From: an uncultured Veillonella sp.
GTDB lineage: Bacteria > Bacillota_C > Negativicutes > Veillonellales > Veillonellaceae
DNA: 5,485 nucleotides
Assembly (NCBI GenBank): GCA_900765235.1
Contig: CAAFRK010000236.1
Location: 1-5,485 of the forward strand
Direction: 5' to 3'
A program made the translations under genes and the position numbers. The notes beneath the pieces were generated by a model. It saw only the letters and a list, made by a program, of their open reading frames with translations, was not told where the DNA came from and did not search any database. Shown here in pieces: positions 1 through 5,485 of the stretch. How positions within the stretch are numbered: the first letter of the stretch is position 1; every line of letters starts with the position of its first letter.

Positions 1-391
1 CGATTTAGATCAAAGTGAACTTCTGGGCAATTTAGACTGCTTAGTATCTGCGATAGGTGTCAAGCTATATGCCGTAGCCGTGCGCCTACATACAAGCGAT
101 TTGAAACCAAATCCAGACGAAGTAGGAGAGGTATTCACCGTTCCATTACAATATCTATTAGACATGGAACCAACGGTAGGTCATCTAGACATTGGGACGA
201 AACCGTTAAGAGACTTTCCGTTGCATTTATTAGAAGGCTACAACATTGACTGGAAAATCAGACAAAACTACTCCGTTTATTTCTATCCTTATAAACAATA
301 CACCATATGGGGGCTAACTGGGCGAGTACTGAAGAACTTTTTAGATATATATAGGGAGATACATTTGTATAATAATGCCTATATAAATTGA
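1..391 (+). CDS. Nudix hydrolase, CoA diphosphatase-like (3' part only)
   Basis: The reading frame is open from position 2 through the left edge and ends at TGA 389-391, so this is the C-terminal part (about 129 residues) of a longer gene. The visible segment has the pattern that follows the Nudix box in CoA-diphosphatase-type Nudix enzymes: a GNLDCLVSAIGVKLYAVAV-like strand region, then KPNPDEVGEVFTVPLQYLL (about residues 37-55 of the visible part), and near the end an aromatic stretch leading into IWGLTGRVLKNFL. The catalytic Nudix box itself (GX5EX7REUXEEXGU) would lie just upstream, outside the window, so activity cannot be judged. Family members hydrolyse CoA and its derivatives to phosphopantetheine and 3',5'-ADP. 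The GTG at 80 is internal, not a start. Arg codons here are mostly AGA/AGG/CGA, unlike ppsA. No terminator is visible after the stop, so some read-through into ppsA is possible. Confidence 0.75.
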   Translation, partial: DLDQSELLGNLDCLVSAIGVKLYAVAVRLHTSDLKPNPDEVGEVFTVPLQYLLDMEPTVGHLDIGTKPLRDFPLHLLEGYNIDWKIRQNYSVYFYPYKQYTIWGLTGRVLKNFLDIYREIHLYNNAYIN

Positions 392-416
392 CAGATTGCA
401 AATTAAGGTATACTAT
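388..416 (+). promoter_or_regulatory. Putative sigma-A-type promoter of ppsA
   Basis: A perfect -35 box TTGACA lies at 388-393 and overlaps the stop codon of the Nudix gene. The best -10 is TATACT at 409-414 (5 of 6 to consensus), with a short 15-bp spacer. An alternative TACTAT at 411-416 has the ideal 17-bp spacer but only 4 of 6 matches. Transcription would start near 420-424 and give a leader of about 45 bases before the ppsA start codon. Inferred from sequence only. Confidence 0.6.
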
Positions 417-431
417 TTATGTGTAAAAGGT

Positions 432-448
432 TTAATGTGTTGCACTAA
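432..448 (+). promoter_or_regulatory. Candidate operator in the ppsA leader, possibly a CcpN site
   Basis: The 17-mer TTAATGTGTTGCACTAA is an imperfect palindrome: outer arms TTA-TG and CA-TAA pair with one mismatched position. It lies just downstream of the predicted transcription start and upstream of the ribosome binding site. Inside it, TGTGTTGCACT (436-446) agrees at 9 of 11 positions with the CcpN box TRTGHYATAYW as I recall it from Bacillus subtilis. A CcpN-like repressor is encoded directly downstream of ppsA, which makes an operator here plausible. Short degenerate matches occur by chance in AT-rich DNA, so this is weak evidence. Confidence 0.3.
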
Positions 449-467
449 TTGACTAGGAGGTTCTCAC

Positions 468-2849
468 ATGAATCGCGAAACAGCATACGTACTTTGGTTT
501 GATGAATTACAACGTGAAGATGTTAATTTAGTTGGTGGTAAGTCTTCTTCCTTAGGGGAATTGACATCCTCCACTAATGTGCCTGTACCTTACGGTTTTG
601 CTACAACTGCTCATGGTTATCGTGAGTTTATGAAAGCAACAGGTTTGGAAGATAAAATCCGCGCTGAACTTGATGCATTAGATGATGTAGAAAATTCTGC
701 ATTATTGCGTGAAGTATGTGCTAAAATTCGCCGCATGATTTGCGAAGAAGAAATGCCTAAAGAATTGGCAGATGCTATCCGTCATGCTTATGAAGAACTT
801 GGTAAAAAAGTAAACGAAGAAAATCCATTCGTAGCAGTTCGTTCTAGTGCAACAGCAGAAGACTTGCCAGATGCAAGTTTCGCAGGCCAACAAGATACAT
901 ATTTAAATGTACGTGGTGCTAATGTTATTATTCAAAAAGTAAAAGAATGCTATGCATCTACTTTCACAGACCGTGCAACATATTACCGTGTAAAACAGGG
1001 TTTCGATCATATGACAGTAGCATTGAGTGCAGCTGTTCAAATGATGGTATTCTCTAAAGCGGCTGGCGTAATGTTTACTGTTGACCTTGTAACAGGCAAT
1101 GATAACAATATTCTTATTGAAGGCTCTTGGGGTCTTGGTGAATACGTTGTACAAGGTACCGTTACACCAGATAATTTCCGTGTAGATAAAGCTAAAATGG
1201 AAATTACAGACCGCATGATTAATGACAAAAATATCCGTTTAGTTCGTAAAGCTGACGGCGACTGTGTTGAAGAAGTTGTTCCAGCAGATGAAGCTAAACA
1301 ACAAGTGATTACAGATGCTCAAGTTCTAGAGCTTGCTGAATATGCAAAAGCAATCGAAAAACATTATGGTTGCTACATGGATATGGAATGGGGCGTAGAT
1401 GAACGAGACGGTAGAATTTGGATTTTACAAGCTCGTCCAGAAACAGTTTGGTCCCGCAAAGAAAAACCAGAAGTATCTGAAAAACCTAGCACATTAGATG
1501 CGGGTAATCGTGATATTATCGTAAAAGGTTTGCCAGCATCCCCTGGTAATGCAGCTGGTAAAGCTCATGTTATCATCAATCCTGAGGATATTGATGAGTT
1601 CAAAGAAGGCGAAATTCTTGTTACAGCGATGACAGCTCCTGACTGGGTGCCAGCAATGAAAAAAGCAAAAGCTATCGTTACTGATGCCGGCGGTATGACT
1701 TGCCATGCGTCCATCGTTAGCCGTGAGCTTGGTATTCCTTGTATCGTAGGTACTAAGAGCCGTAGCCATGAAGCGACTACATCTATTAAAGATGGTCAAA
1801 TGATTACTGTTGATGCTACAAATGGTATCGTATATGATGGTGTATTAGAAGATATCGTTAAAAAGCCAGAAGCACAAGCTACTGCAAATGTTGTTGCTGA
1901 ATCTGTTCCTGTAACAGGTACTAAGATTTACATGAATTTAGGCGATCCTGATTTGGCTGAAAAACATGGTGTATTGCCTTGTGATGGTATCGGCCTTATG
2001 CGTGAAGAGTTTATTTGGACTACTTTCATCCATGAACATCCATTGCACCTTATCGAAACAGGTCGCAGTGATTTTGCTGTAAATACATTGGCAGAAGGTA
2101 TGCGTAAAGTTTGCCAAGCTTTAGCTCCTCGCCAAGTTGTGGTTCGCTTGAGCGACTTCAAATCTAGCGAATACCGTGATCTTAAAGGTGGCGACAAATA
2201 CGAACCACATGAATCCAGTGCATTACTTGGCTGGCGTGGTGCTTCTCGTTACTATGATCCTAAATACACACCTGCTTTCAAATTAGAGTTAGAAGCAATC
2301 AAAAAAGTACGTAATGAATTTGGTTTTAAAAATCTACAAGTTATGATTCCATTCTGCCGTACTGTAGAAGAAGCTGAACTGGTAACTAATTTGATGGCTC
2401 AAGAAGGCCTTGTACGCGGTAAAGATTTCAAAATCTGGCTCATGGCTGAAATTCCAGCAAATATTATCTTAGCTGATCAATTCAATAAATATGTAGATGG
2501 TTATTCCATTGGTTCTAACGATTTGACAATGCTTGTTCTCGGTTGTGACCGCGATAACGAAACAGTTCAACATATTTACGATGAACGTAATTTAGCTGTT
2601 CGTAGAGCTATTCGTCATCTTATCGAAGTAGCACACAAAGATGGTAAAACTGTATCCATCTGTGGCCAAGCACCAAGTGTATACCCTGAACTTTGCGAAT
2701 TCCTTGTGAAGAGTGGTATCGACTCCATTTCTGTTAACCCAGATGCGGTTGTGAGCACTAAGAAAATGGTGGCTCAAATCGAACAAAGAATTATGCTCGA
2801 TGCTATGACTGGTCGTGGTCGTCAAGAATCTGATGAACTAAATTGGTAA
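468..2849 (+). CDS. ppsA: Phosphoenolpyruvate synthase (pyruvate, water dikinase)
   Basis: Catalyses ATP + pyruvate + H2O to PEP + AMP + Pi in the cytoplasm, feeding gluconeogenesis from lactate or pyruvate. At 793 residues it is full length (the E. coli enzyme is 792). Domains in order: an N-terminal ATP-binding domain (about 10-340) with GGKSSSLGE (Lys25), VAVRSSATAEDLP (Arg125) and the closing QARPET (321-326); a phosphohistidine swivel domain (about 360-455) with GGMTCHAS, catalytic His413 and the regulatory-type Thr411; and a C-terminal PEP/pyruvate TIM barrel (about 475-770) with Arg512, Arg560, Glu661, GSND (682-685) and the acid/base Cys732 in CGQAPS. No key residue is missing. Water rather than phosphate as co-substrate is inferred from closer similarity to PpsA than to PPDK. 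The start is fixed by AGGAGG at 455-460, 7 bases before ATG. Arg codons are nearly all CGT/CGC, suggesting high expression. The gene has its own promoter and terminator, so it forms a separate unit from the regulators downstream. Confidence 0.96.
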   Translation: MNRETAYVLWFDELQREDVNLVGGKSSSLGELTSSTNVPVPYGFATTAHGYREFMKATGLEDKIRAELDALDDVENSALLREVCAKIRRMICEEEMPKELADAIRHAYEELGKKVNEENPFVAVRSSATAEDLPDASFAGQQDTYLNVRGANVIIQKVKECYASTFTDRATYYRVKQGFDHMTVALSAAVQMMVFSKAAGVMFTVDLVTGNDNNILIEGSWGLGEYVVQGTVTPDNFRVDKAKMEITDRMINDKNIRLVRKADGDCVEEVVPADEAKQQVITDAQVLELAEYAKAIEKHYGCYMDMEWGVDERDGRIWILQARPETVWSRKEKPEVSEKPSTLDAGNRDIIVKGLPASPGNAAGKAHVIINPEDIDEFKEGEILVTAMTAPDWVPAMKKAKAIVTDAGGMTCHASIVSRELGIPCIVGTKSRSHEATTSIKDGQMITVDATNGIVYDGVLEDIVKKPEAQATANVVAESVPVTGTKIYMNLGDPDLAEKHGVLPCDGIGLMREEFIWTTFIHEHPLHLIETGRSDFAVNTLAEGMRKVCQALAPRQVVVRLSDFKSSEYRDLKGGDKYEPHESSALLGWRGASRYYDPKYTPAFKLELEAIKKVRNEFGFKNLQVMIPFCRTVEEAELVTNLMAQEGLVRGKDFKIWLMAEIPANIILADQFNKYVDGYSIGSNDLTMLVLGCDRDNETVQHIYDERNLAVRRAIRHLIEVAHKDGKTVSICGQAPSVYPELCEFLVKSGIDSISVNPDAVVSTKKMVAQIEQRIMLDAMTGRGRQESDELNW

Positions 2850-2865
2850 GAATATAGTTATGGTG

Positions 2866-2897
2866 AAAGAGGAGGCCCGTAGGTCTCCTCTTTTTCT
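2866..2897 (+). terminator. Intrinsic terminator of ppsA
   Basis: A 12-bp stem with one G-T wobble: AAAGAGGAGGCC (2866-2877) pairs with GGTCTCCTCTTT (2882-2893) around a 4-base CGTA loop, followed by a T-rich tract to 2897. It starts 17 bases after the ppsA stop codon. It separates ppsA from the regulator genes and should make their transcription largely independent. Confidence 0.92.
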
Positions 2898-2913
2898 GAA
2901 TGGTAACTTAGGA

Positions 2914-2919
2914 TATAAT
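2914..2919 (+). promoter_or_regulatory. Putative -10 box of the ccpN-ppsR-dgt unit
   Basis: A perfect TATAAT lies 28 bases before the chosen GTG start. A 17-bp spacer would put the -35 box at 2891-2896 (TTTTTC), inside the T tract of the ppsA terminator and a poor match to TTGACA. There is no TG extended -10 either. The promoter is therefore probably weak, or assisted, which suits a regulator gene. No copy of the candidate ppsA operator is seen here, so autoregulation is not suggested. Confidence 0.5.
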
Positions 2920-2932
2920 ACAAACAGAGATG

Positions 2933-2940
2933 AAAGGGGG
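2933..2940 (+). promoter_or_regulatory. Ribosome binding site that decides the ccpN start
   Basis: AAAGGGGG sits 7 bases upstream of GTG 2948-2950, a standard spacing. The in-frame ATG at 2930 immediately precedes this site, so using it would place the Shine-Dalgarno inside the coding region, and nothing purine-rich of comparable strength lies upstream of 2930. GTG at 2948 is therefore preferred. Confidence 0.75.
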
Positions 2941-2947
2941 TTACCGT

Positions 2948-3577
2948 GTGAAACTGTCGAAACGACAAGAACAAATTGCTCAAATCGTTCGAGAAGAAGG
3001 ACCTGTAACAGGTAGTGCTATTGCAGAACATTTAGAGGTTACACGATCTGCATTGCGTTCAGATTTATCTGTATTAACTATGTTAGGTGTGCTAGATGCG
3101 CGACCAAATGTAGGTTATTACTACGTAGGGCTTTCAAAGGAAACACAAACAGCAGAGCGATTAAAGTCATTTCTGGTAAGTGATGTATTATCCCAAGCAG
3201 TCGTAGTCAATGGGGATACAAGTTTGTATGACACGATTGTCACTATATTTACTGAGGATGTAGGGACCATTTTAGTGTGTGATGATTCCTATTTAGTAGG
3301 TGTCGTATCCCGTAAGGACTTGTTGCGTGCCTCTATGGGGCAAACAGATTCGCACACCATGCCTATATCTATGATTATGACCCCTGTAAGCAAGGTTATA
3401 ACTGTGGAGCCTACAGATACGCTAGTAGAGGCTGCTCAGAAGATGATAGATTATGAGGTGGATTGTTTACCTGTCATCGTTCGCGAGGATGTGGAAAACA
3501 AGAAACGTCTAAAGGTTGTAGGCCGCGTATCTAAAACGACGGTAACAAAAGTATTTTTAGAATGTAGCATACATTGA
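2948..3577 (+). CDS. ccpN: CcpN-like transcriptional repressor with HTH and two CBS domains
   Basis: A 209-residue cytoplasmic DNA-binding regulator, close in length and layout to Bacillus CcpN (YqzB), which represses gluconeogenic genes independently of CcpA in response to the ATP/ADP state. From the GTG start, residues 3-60 form a winged helix: KRQEQIAQIV, then GPVTGSAIAEHL, the recognition helix around TRSALRSDLSVLTMLG (32-47), and the wing-like DARPNVGYYY. Two CBS motifs follow, at about 75-127 (ending in VVSRKDLLR, Arg122/Asp124) and about 140-205 (PISMIMT through VVGRVSKTTVTKVF); these are the expected adenine-nucleotide sensor. It lies downstream of ppsA, its likeliest target, and 10 bases upstream of the PSRP gene, the same ccpN-yqfL order as in Bacillus. 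An ATG at 2930 would add six residues but lacks a ribosome binding site. Family assignment is strong; the target and ligand here are inferred. Confidence 0.88.
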   Translation: MKLSKRQEQIAQIVREEGPVTGSAIAEHLEVTRSALRSDLSVLTMLGVLDARPNVGYYYVGLSKETQTAERLKSFLVSDVLSQAVVVNGDTSLYDTIVTIFTEDVGTILVCDDSYLVGVVSRKDLLRASMGQTDSHTMPISMIMTPVSKVITVEPTDTLVEAAQKMIDYEVDCLPVIVREDVENKKRLKVVGRVSKTTVTKVFLECSIH

Positions 3578-3587
3578 GGTTAATAGA

Positions 3588-4409
3588 ATGGCAGAAAAAA
3601 TTATTTATGCAATATCGGACTCCCTTGGGGAGACCGCAGAGGCTGTAGCAAGGGCTACGGCGAGTCAATATGATAAGGAACAAATTGAAATTGTTCGCAT
3701 TCCGTATATTGATAGTGAAAGCCAAATTGATGAAATTATAGCAGATGCAAAGCGTGGTAATCATGTTATTTGTCATACCATCGTATCTGAGTCTTTGCGC
3801 AAATATCTTCATGAAAAAGTAGCAGAATACAACATTCCTGCTGTAGATATTATGGGTCCAGTTCTTGATGCAGTAGGTACAGTAGCATCTACAAAGCCTC
3901 GTATGACAGCTGGTATGGTTCATAAACTAGACCAAGAATATTTCAAAAAGGTTGAAGCTATTGAGTTCGCCGTGAAATATGATGATGGTAAAAACCCATC
4001 TGGCTTTGAAAAGGCTGACGTAGTTATCATTGGTGTATCTAGAACAAGTAAGACACCTTTGTCTATGTTCTTGGCATACAAAAAAATTAAAGCTGCTAAC
4101 TTGCCATTGGTGCCAGAGGTACCATTGCCAGAGGAATTATTTAAAATTCCAGCAAAGAAAATCGTGGGCCTTATTATCGACCCATTTAAGTTAAACAATA
4201 TTCGTAGTGAACGGTTACGCGCTATCGGTTTAGAGGACGAAGCAAATTATGCTTCTATTGAGCGTATTCAATCCGAACTAGAATACGCGAAGGCTATTAT
4301 GCGTCGTTTGCATTGCCAAGTGTTAGATGTTTCCAATAAATCTATTGAAGAAACAGCGTCTCTTGTTATGCAACTCATCGATCGAAACCGCGCCTCGGAG
4401 GGTAAATGA
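3588..4409 (+). CDS. ppsR: Dikinase regulatory protein: bifunctional Ser/Thr kinase and pyrophosphorylase (PSRP/DUF299)
   Basis: A 273-residue cytoplasmic protein of typical PSRP length. It begins with the family signature IIYAISDSLGETAEAVARA (about 5-23) and carries a P-loop-like GVSRTSKTPLS (149-159; Lys155, Thr156). After this come IIDPFKLNNIRSERL and a C-terminal segment with YASIERIQSELEYAKAIMRR and VSNKSIEETA. Family members use ADP to phosphorylate the threonine two residues before the catalytic His of PEP synthase or PPDK, inactivating it, and remove the phosphate with Pi, giving PPi. The only dikinase in view is the adjacent PpsA, whose Thr411 fits, so I infer it as the substrate; Firmicute homologues are more often annotated as PPDK regulators. 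In Bacillus the homologue YqfL also affects CcpN activity. Translation: GAGGT at 3576-3580 overlaps the ccpN stop and lies 7 bases before ATG, indicating a tight operon. Confidence 0.93.
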   Translation: MAEKIIYAISDSLGETAEAVARATASQYDKEQIEIVRIPYIDSESQIDEIIADAKRGNHVICHTIVSESLRKYLHEKVAEYNIPAVDIMGPVLDAVGTVASTKPRMTAGMVHKLDQEYFKKVEAIEFAVKYDDGKNPSGFEKADVVIIGVSRTSKTPLSMFLAYKKIKAANLPLVPEVPLPEELFKIPAKKIVGLIIDPFKLNNIRSERLRAIGLEDEANYASIERIQSELEYAKAIMRRLHCQVLDVSNKSIEETASLVMQLIDRNRASEGK

Positions 4410-5395
4410 ATATACGGGAACAGATAGAGGAGAGAGAGGCTTTACTCCTTTCTCCTTATGCCGCTAAAAGCCGTGATGCAATCCGTGATATAGAGGAAGC
4501 TCCCGATCCACTTAGAACTGCCTTTCAACGTGATCGGGACCGCATTATTCACAGTAAATGTTTTAGACGGTTAAAGCACAAGACACAAGTTTATATTGCG
4601 CCAGGTGACCATTATCGTACGCGCATGACTCACACCCTTGAGGTGGGTCAGATTGGTCGTACAGTGGCTCGTGCATTGCGACTCAATGAAGACTTAGTTG
4701 AAGCTATCGCCATGGGCCATGATGTGGGACATACACCATTTGGTCATGTTGGAGAATATGCGTTACGTGATATGGTAGGTCATTTCAACCATAATGAACA
4801 GAGTTTGCGTATGGTAGAGGTCTTAGAAAAGCATGGTGAACATCAAGGCCTTAATCTAACAACCGCTGTGCGTGATGGTATTGTAGGTCATACAGGGGCT
4901 ACTATTCCAGTTACCTTAGAAGGTCAAATTATTCGTATCGTTGACCGCATTGCCTATTTGTGTCACGATTTTGATGATGCTCAACGAGCAGGTATGTTGA
5001 CGGCCGAGGAATTGCCTTTTGAAGTGCGTGAACACTTTGGTATGACGCCATCTAGCATGATTACCGCTATGGTTGAAGATATGGTGCGCGAATCTTTAGA
5101 TAAGCCTGTTATTTCTATGTCCTCCGATATAGAGATGACCATGAATCTATTCCGTCAATTTATGTTTAAAAATGTTTATTTGGCGCCAGCTTTAATTCCT
5201 GATCGAAATAAGGCATCTCATGTGGTGAAAAACTTATTTACTCACTTTATGGAACATCCTGACGATATGGAGGGCTGTGAAAGTAACCGCGAGTTTTACT
5301 CTACCCGTGATGTGGTGGATTATGTGGCCGGCTTAACCGATCAATATGCTATAAAGTTGTTTAAACAGTACTATATACCAAATATTACGTTATAA
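4406..5395 (+). CDS. dgt: dGTP triphosphohydrolase-like HD-domain protein
   Basis: A 329-residue cytoplasmic phosphohydrolase of the dGTPase (dNTP triphosphohydrolase) family, expected to cleave dNTPs to deoxynucleoside and triphosphate. Length and start agree with the family: the opening NIREQIEEREALLLSPYAAKS is typical. Seen in order: RTAFQRDRDRIIHSKCFRRLKHKTQV (about 38-63), then HYRTRMTHTLEV with His76, MGHDVGHTPFGH with His105-Asp106 and His109, FNHNEQSLR, and the RIVDRIAYLCHDFDDA helix with Asp180. His76/His105/Asp106/Asp180 are the expected HD metal ligands, all present. Substrate specificity (dGTP versus other dNTPs) cannot be read from sequence. Its ATG overlaps the ppsR stop as ATGA (4406-4409). 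GGAGG at 4397-4401 sits only 4 bases before ATG, a short spacing consistent with translational coupling. From recalled gene order I would expect dnaG and rpoD next, but they are outside the window. Confidence 0.92.
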   Translation: MNIREQIEEREALLLSPYAAKSRDAIRDIEEAPDPLRTAFQRDRDRIIHSKCFRRLKHKTQVYIAPGDHYRTRMTHTLEVGQIGRTVARALRLNEDLVEAIAMGHDVGHTPFGHVGEYALRDMVGHFNHNEQSLRMVEVLEKHGEHQGLNLTTAVRDGIVGHTGATIPVTLEGQIIRIVDRIAYLCHDFDDAQRAGMLTAEELPFEVREHFGMTPSSMITAMVEDMVRESLDKPVISMSSDIEMTMNLFRQFMFKNVYLAPALIPDRNKASHVVKNLFTHFMEHPDDMEGCESNREFYSTRDVVDYVAGLTDQYAIKLFKQYYIPNITL

Positions 5396-5408
5396 ATAAA
5401 AAGATAAC

Positions 5409-5447
5409 AAAAAAAGCAGTTAGTTCAAATGAACTAACTGCTTTTTT
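5409..5447 (+). terminator. Strong intrinsic terminator after dgt, bidirectional in form
   Basis: A perfect 11-bp stem, GCAGTTAGTTC (5416-5426) with GAACTAACTGC (5431-5441), encloses an AAAT loop. It is flanked by seven A on the left (5409-5415) and six T on the right (5442-5447), which can extend pairing to 17 bp and make it functional on either strand. It starts 14 bases after the dgt stop and closes the ccpN-ppsR-dgt unit. Confidence 0.93.
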
Positions 5448-5467
5448 GGGGGCTCTAGAACCCCAAA
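5445..5467. repeat. Inverted repeat following the dgt terminator
   Basis: TTTGGGG (5445-5451) pairs perfectly with CCCCAAA (5461-5467) around a 9-base interval containing the palindrome TCTAGA (5454-5459). The left arm shares its T residues with the tail of the preceding terminator, so the two hairpins could compete. Role unknown; there is no T run directly behind it. Confidence 0.6.
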
Positions 5468-5484
5468 GAGTACATGTACTTTTT
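5465..5484. repeat. Palindrome at the right edge, possible second terminator
   Basis: AGTACATGTACT (5469-5480) is a perfect 12-base palindrome. Extended outward, AAAG pairs with TTTT (one G-T), giving an 8-bp stem with a CATG loop that ends in five T (5480-5484) just before the window edge. This could be a weak tandem terminator, or part of the regulatory region of the next gene; the cut edge prevents a decision. Confidence 0.45.
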
Positions 5485-5485
5485 A

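Noticed and set aside
80..391. A small complete gene starting at GTG 80
   Set aside because: The frame is open without interruption to position 2 and the residues encoded upstream of 80 continue the Nudix-family pattern, so this is the 3' part of a gene cut by the window edge.
2902..2945. Inverted repeat GGTAAC (2902-2907) / GTTACC (2940-2945) that could mask the ccpN ribosome binding site
   Set aside because: The left arm lies upstream of the -10 box at 2914-2919, so transcripts from that promoter would lack it. It could matter only for read-through from ppsA, and the six-base arms are short.
3531..3923. 130-residue open frame on the minus strand opposite the ccpN/ppsR junction
   Set aside because: It lies opposite well-supported coding sequence, its translation is rich in Cys, Asn and Tyr with no recognisable motif, and there is no convincing ribosome binding site. 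It is a shadow of the + strand genes, as are the other antisense frames over ppsA and ppsR.
5445..5484. Possible tRNA fragment or riboswitch at the right edge
   Set aside because: The G-run/C-run arms looked suggestive, but there is no cloverleaf, T-loop motif or CCA, and simple palindromes explain the pattern.
1..5485. Mobile element, CRISPR array, toxin-antitoxin or novel defence system
   Set aside because: No direct-repeat array, transposase, recombinase, phage or defence-type protein is visible. Genes are colinear, tightly packed and of housekeeping families.

Overview
The window looks like a chromosomal housekeeping segment of a low-to-moderate G+C member of the Firmicutes. The gene set, and the pairing of a CcpN-type repressor with a PEP synthase, suggest a Negativicute, most likely Veillonella or a close relative. 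That placement rests on recalled family resemblance and could not be tested by search. I see no mobile element, CRISPR array, tRNA or rRNA, and every complete gene is on the + strand.

Layout: (1) positions 1-391 hold the 3' end of a Nudix hydrolase gene of the CoA-diphosphatase type, cut by the left edge. (2) A short gap carries a sigma-A-like promoter whose -35 box overlaps the Nudix stop codon, plus an imperfect palindrome that could be an operator. (3) Positions 468-2849 encode phosphoenolpyruvate synthase (ppsA), closed by a strong intrinsic terminator. (4) A second promoter starts a tight three-gene run: a CcpN-like HTH/CBS regulator (GTG start at 2948), a bifunctional kinase/pyrophosphorylase of the PSRP/DUF299 family (3588-4409), and an HD-domain dGTPase-like phosphohydrolase (4406-5395, overlapping the previous gene by ATGA). 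(5) A strong bidirectional terminator follows, then two further palindromes up to the right edge.

How the genes fit together: PEP synthase converts pyruvate to PEP, the entry to gluconeogenesis for an organism living on lactate or pyruvate. The next two genes encode proteins of the families that control this step at two levels. CcpN represses gluconeogenic genes in Bacillus in response to the ATP/ADP state. PSRP proteins switch the dikinase off and on by ADP-dependent phosphorylation, and Pi-dependent dephosphorylation, of a threonine beside the catalytic histidine. That Thr-x-His arrangement is present here as Thr411/His413. The window is best read as an enzyme with its transcriptional and post-translational regulators, with a nucleotide-pool enzyme translationally coupled to the end. 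The families are known; the untested parts are the regulatory wiring and the candidate operator.
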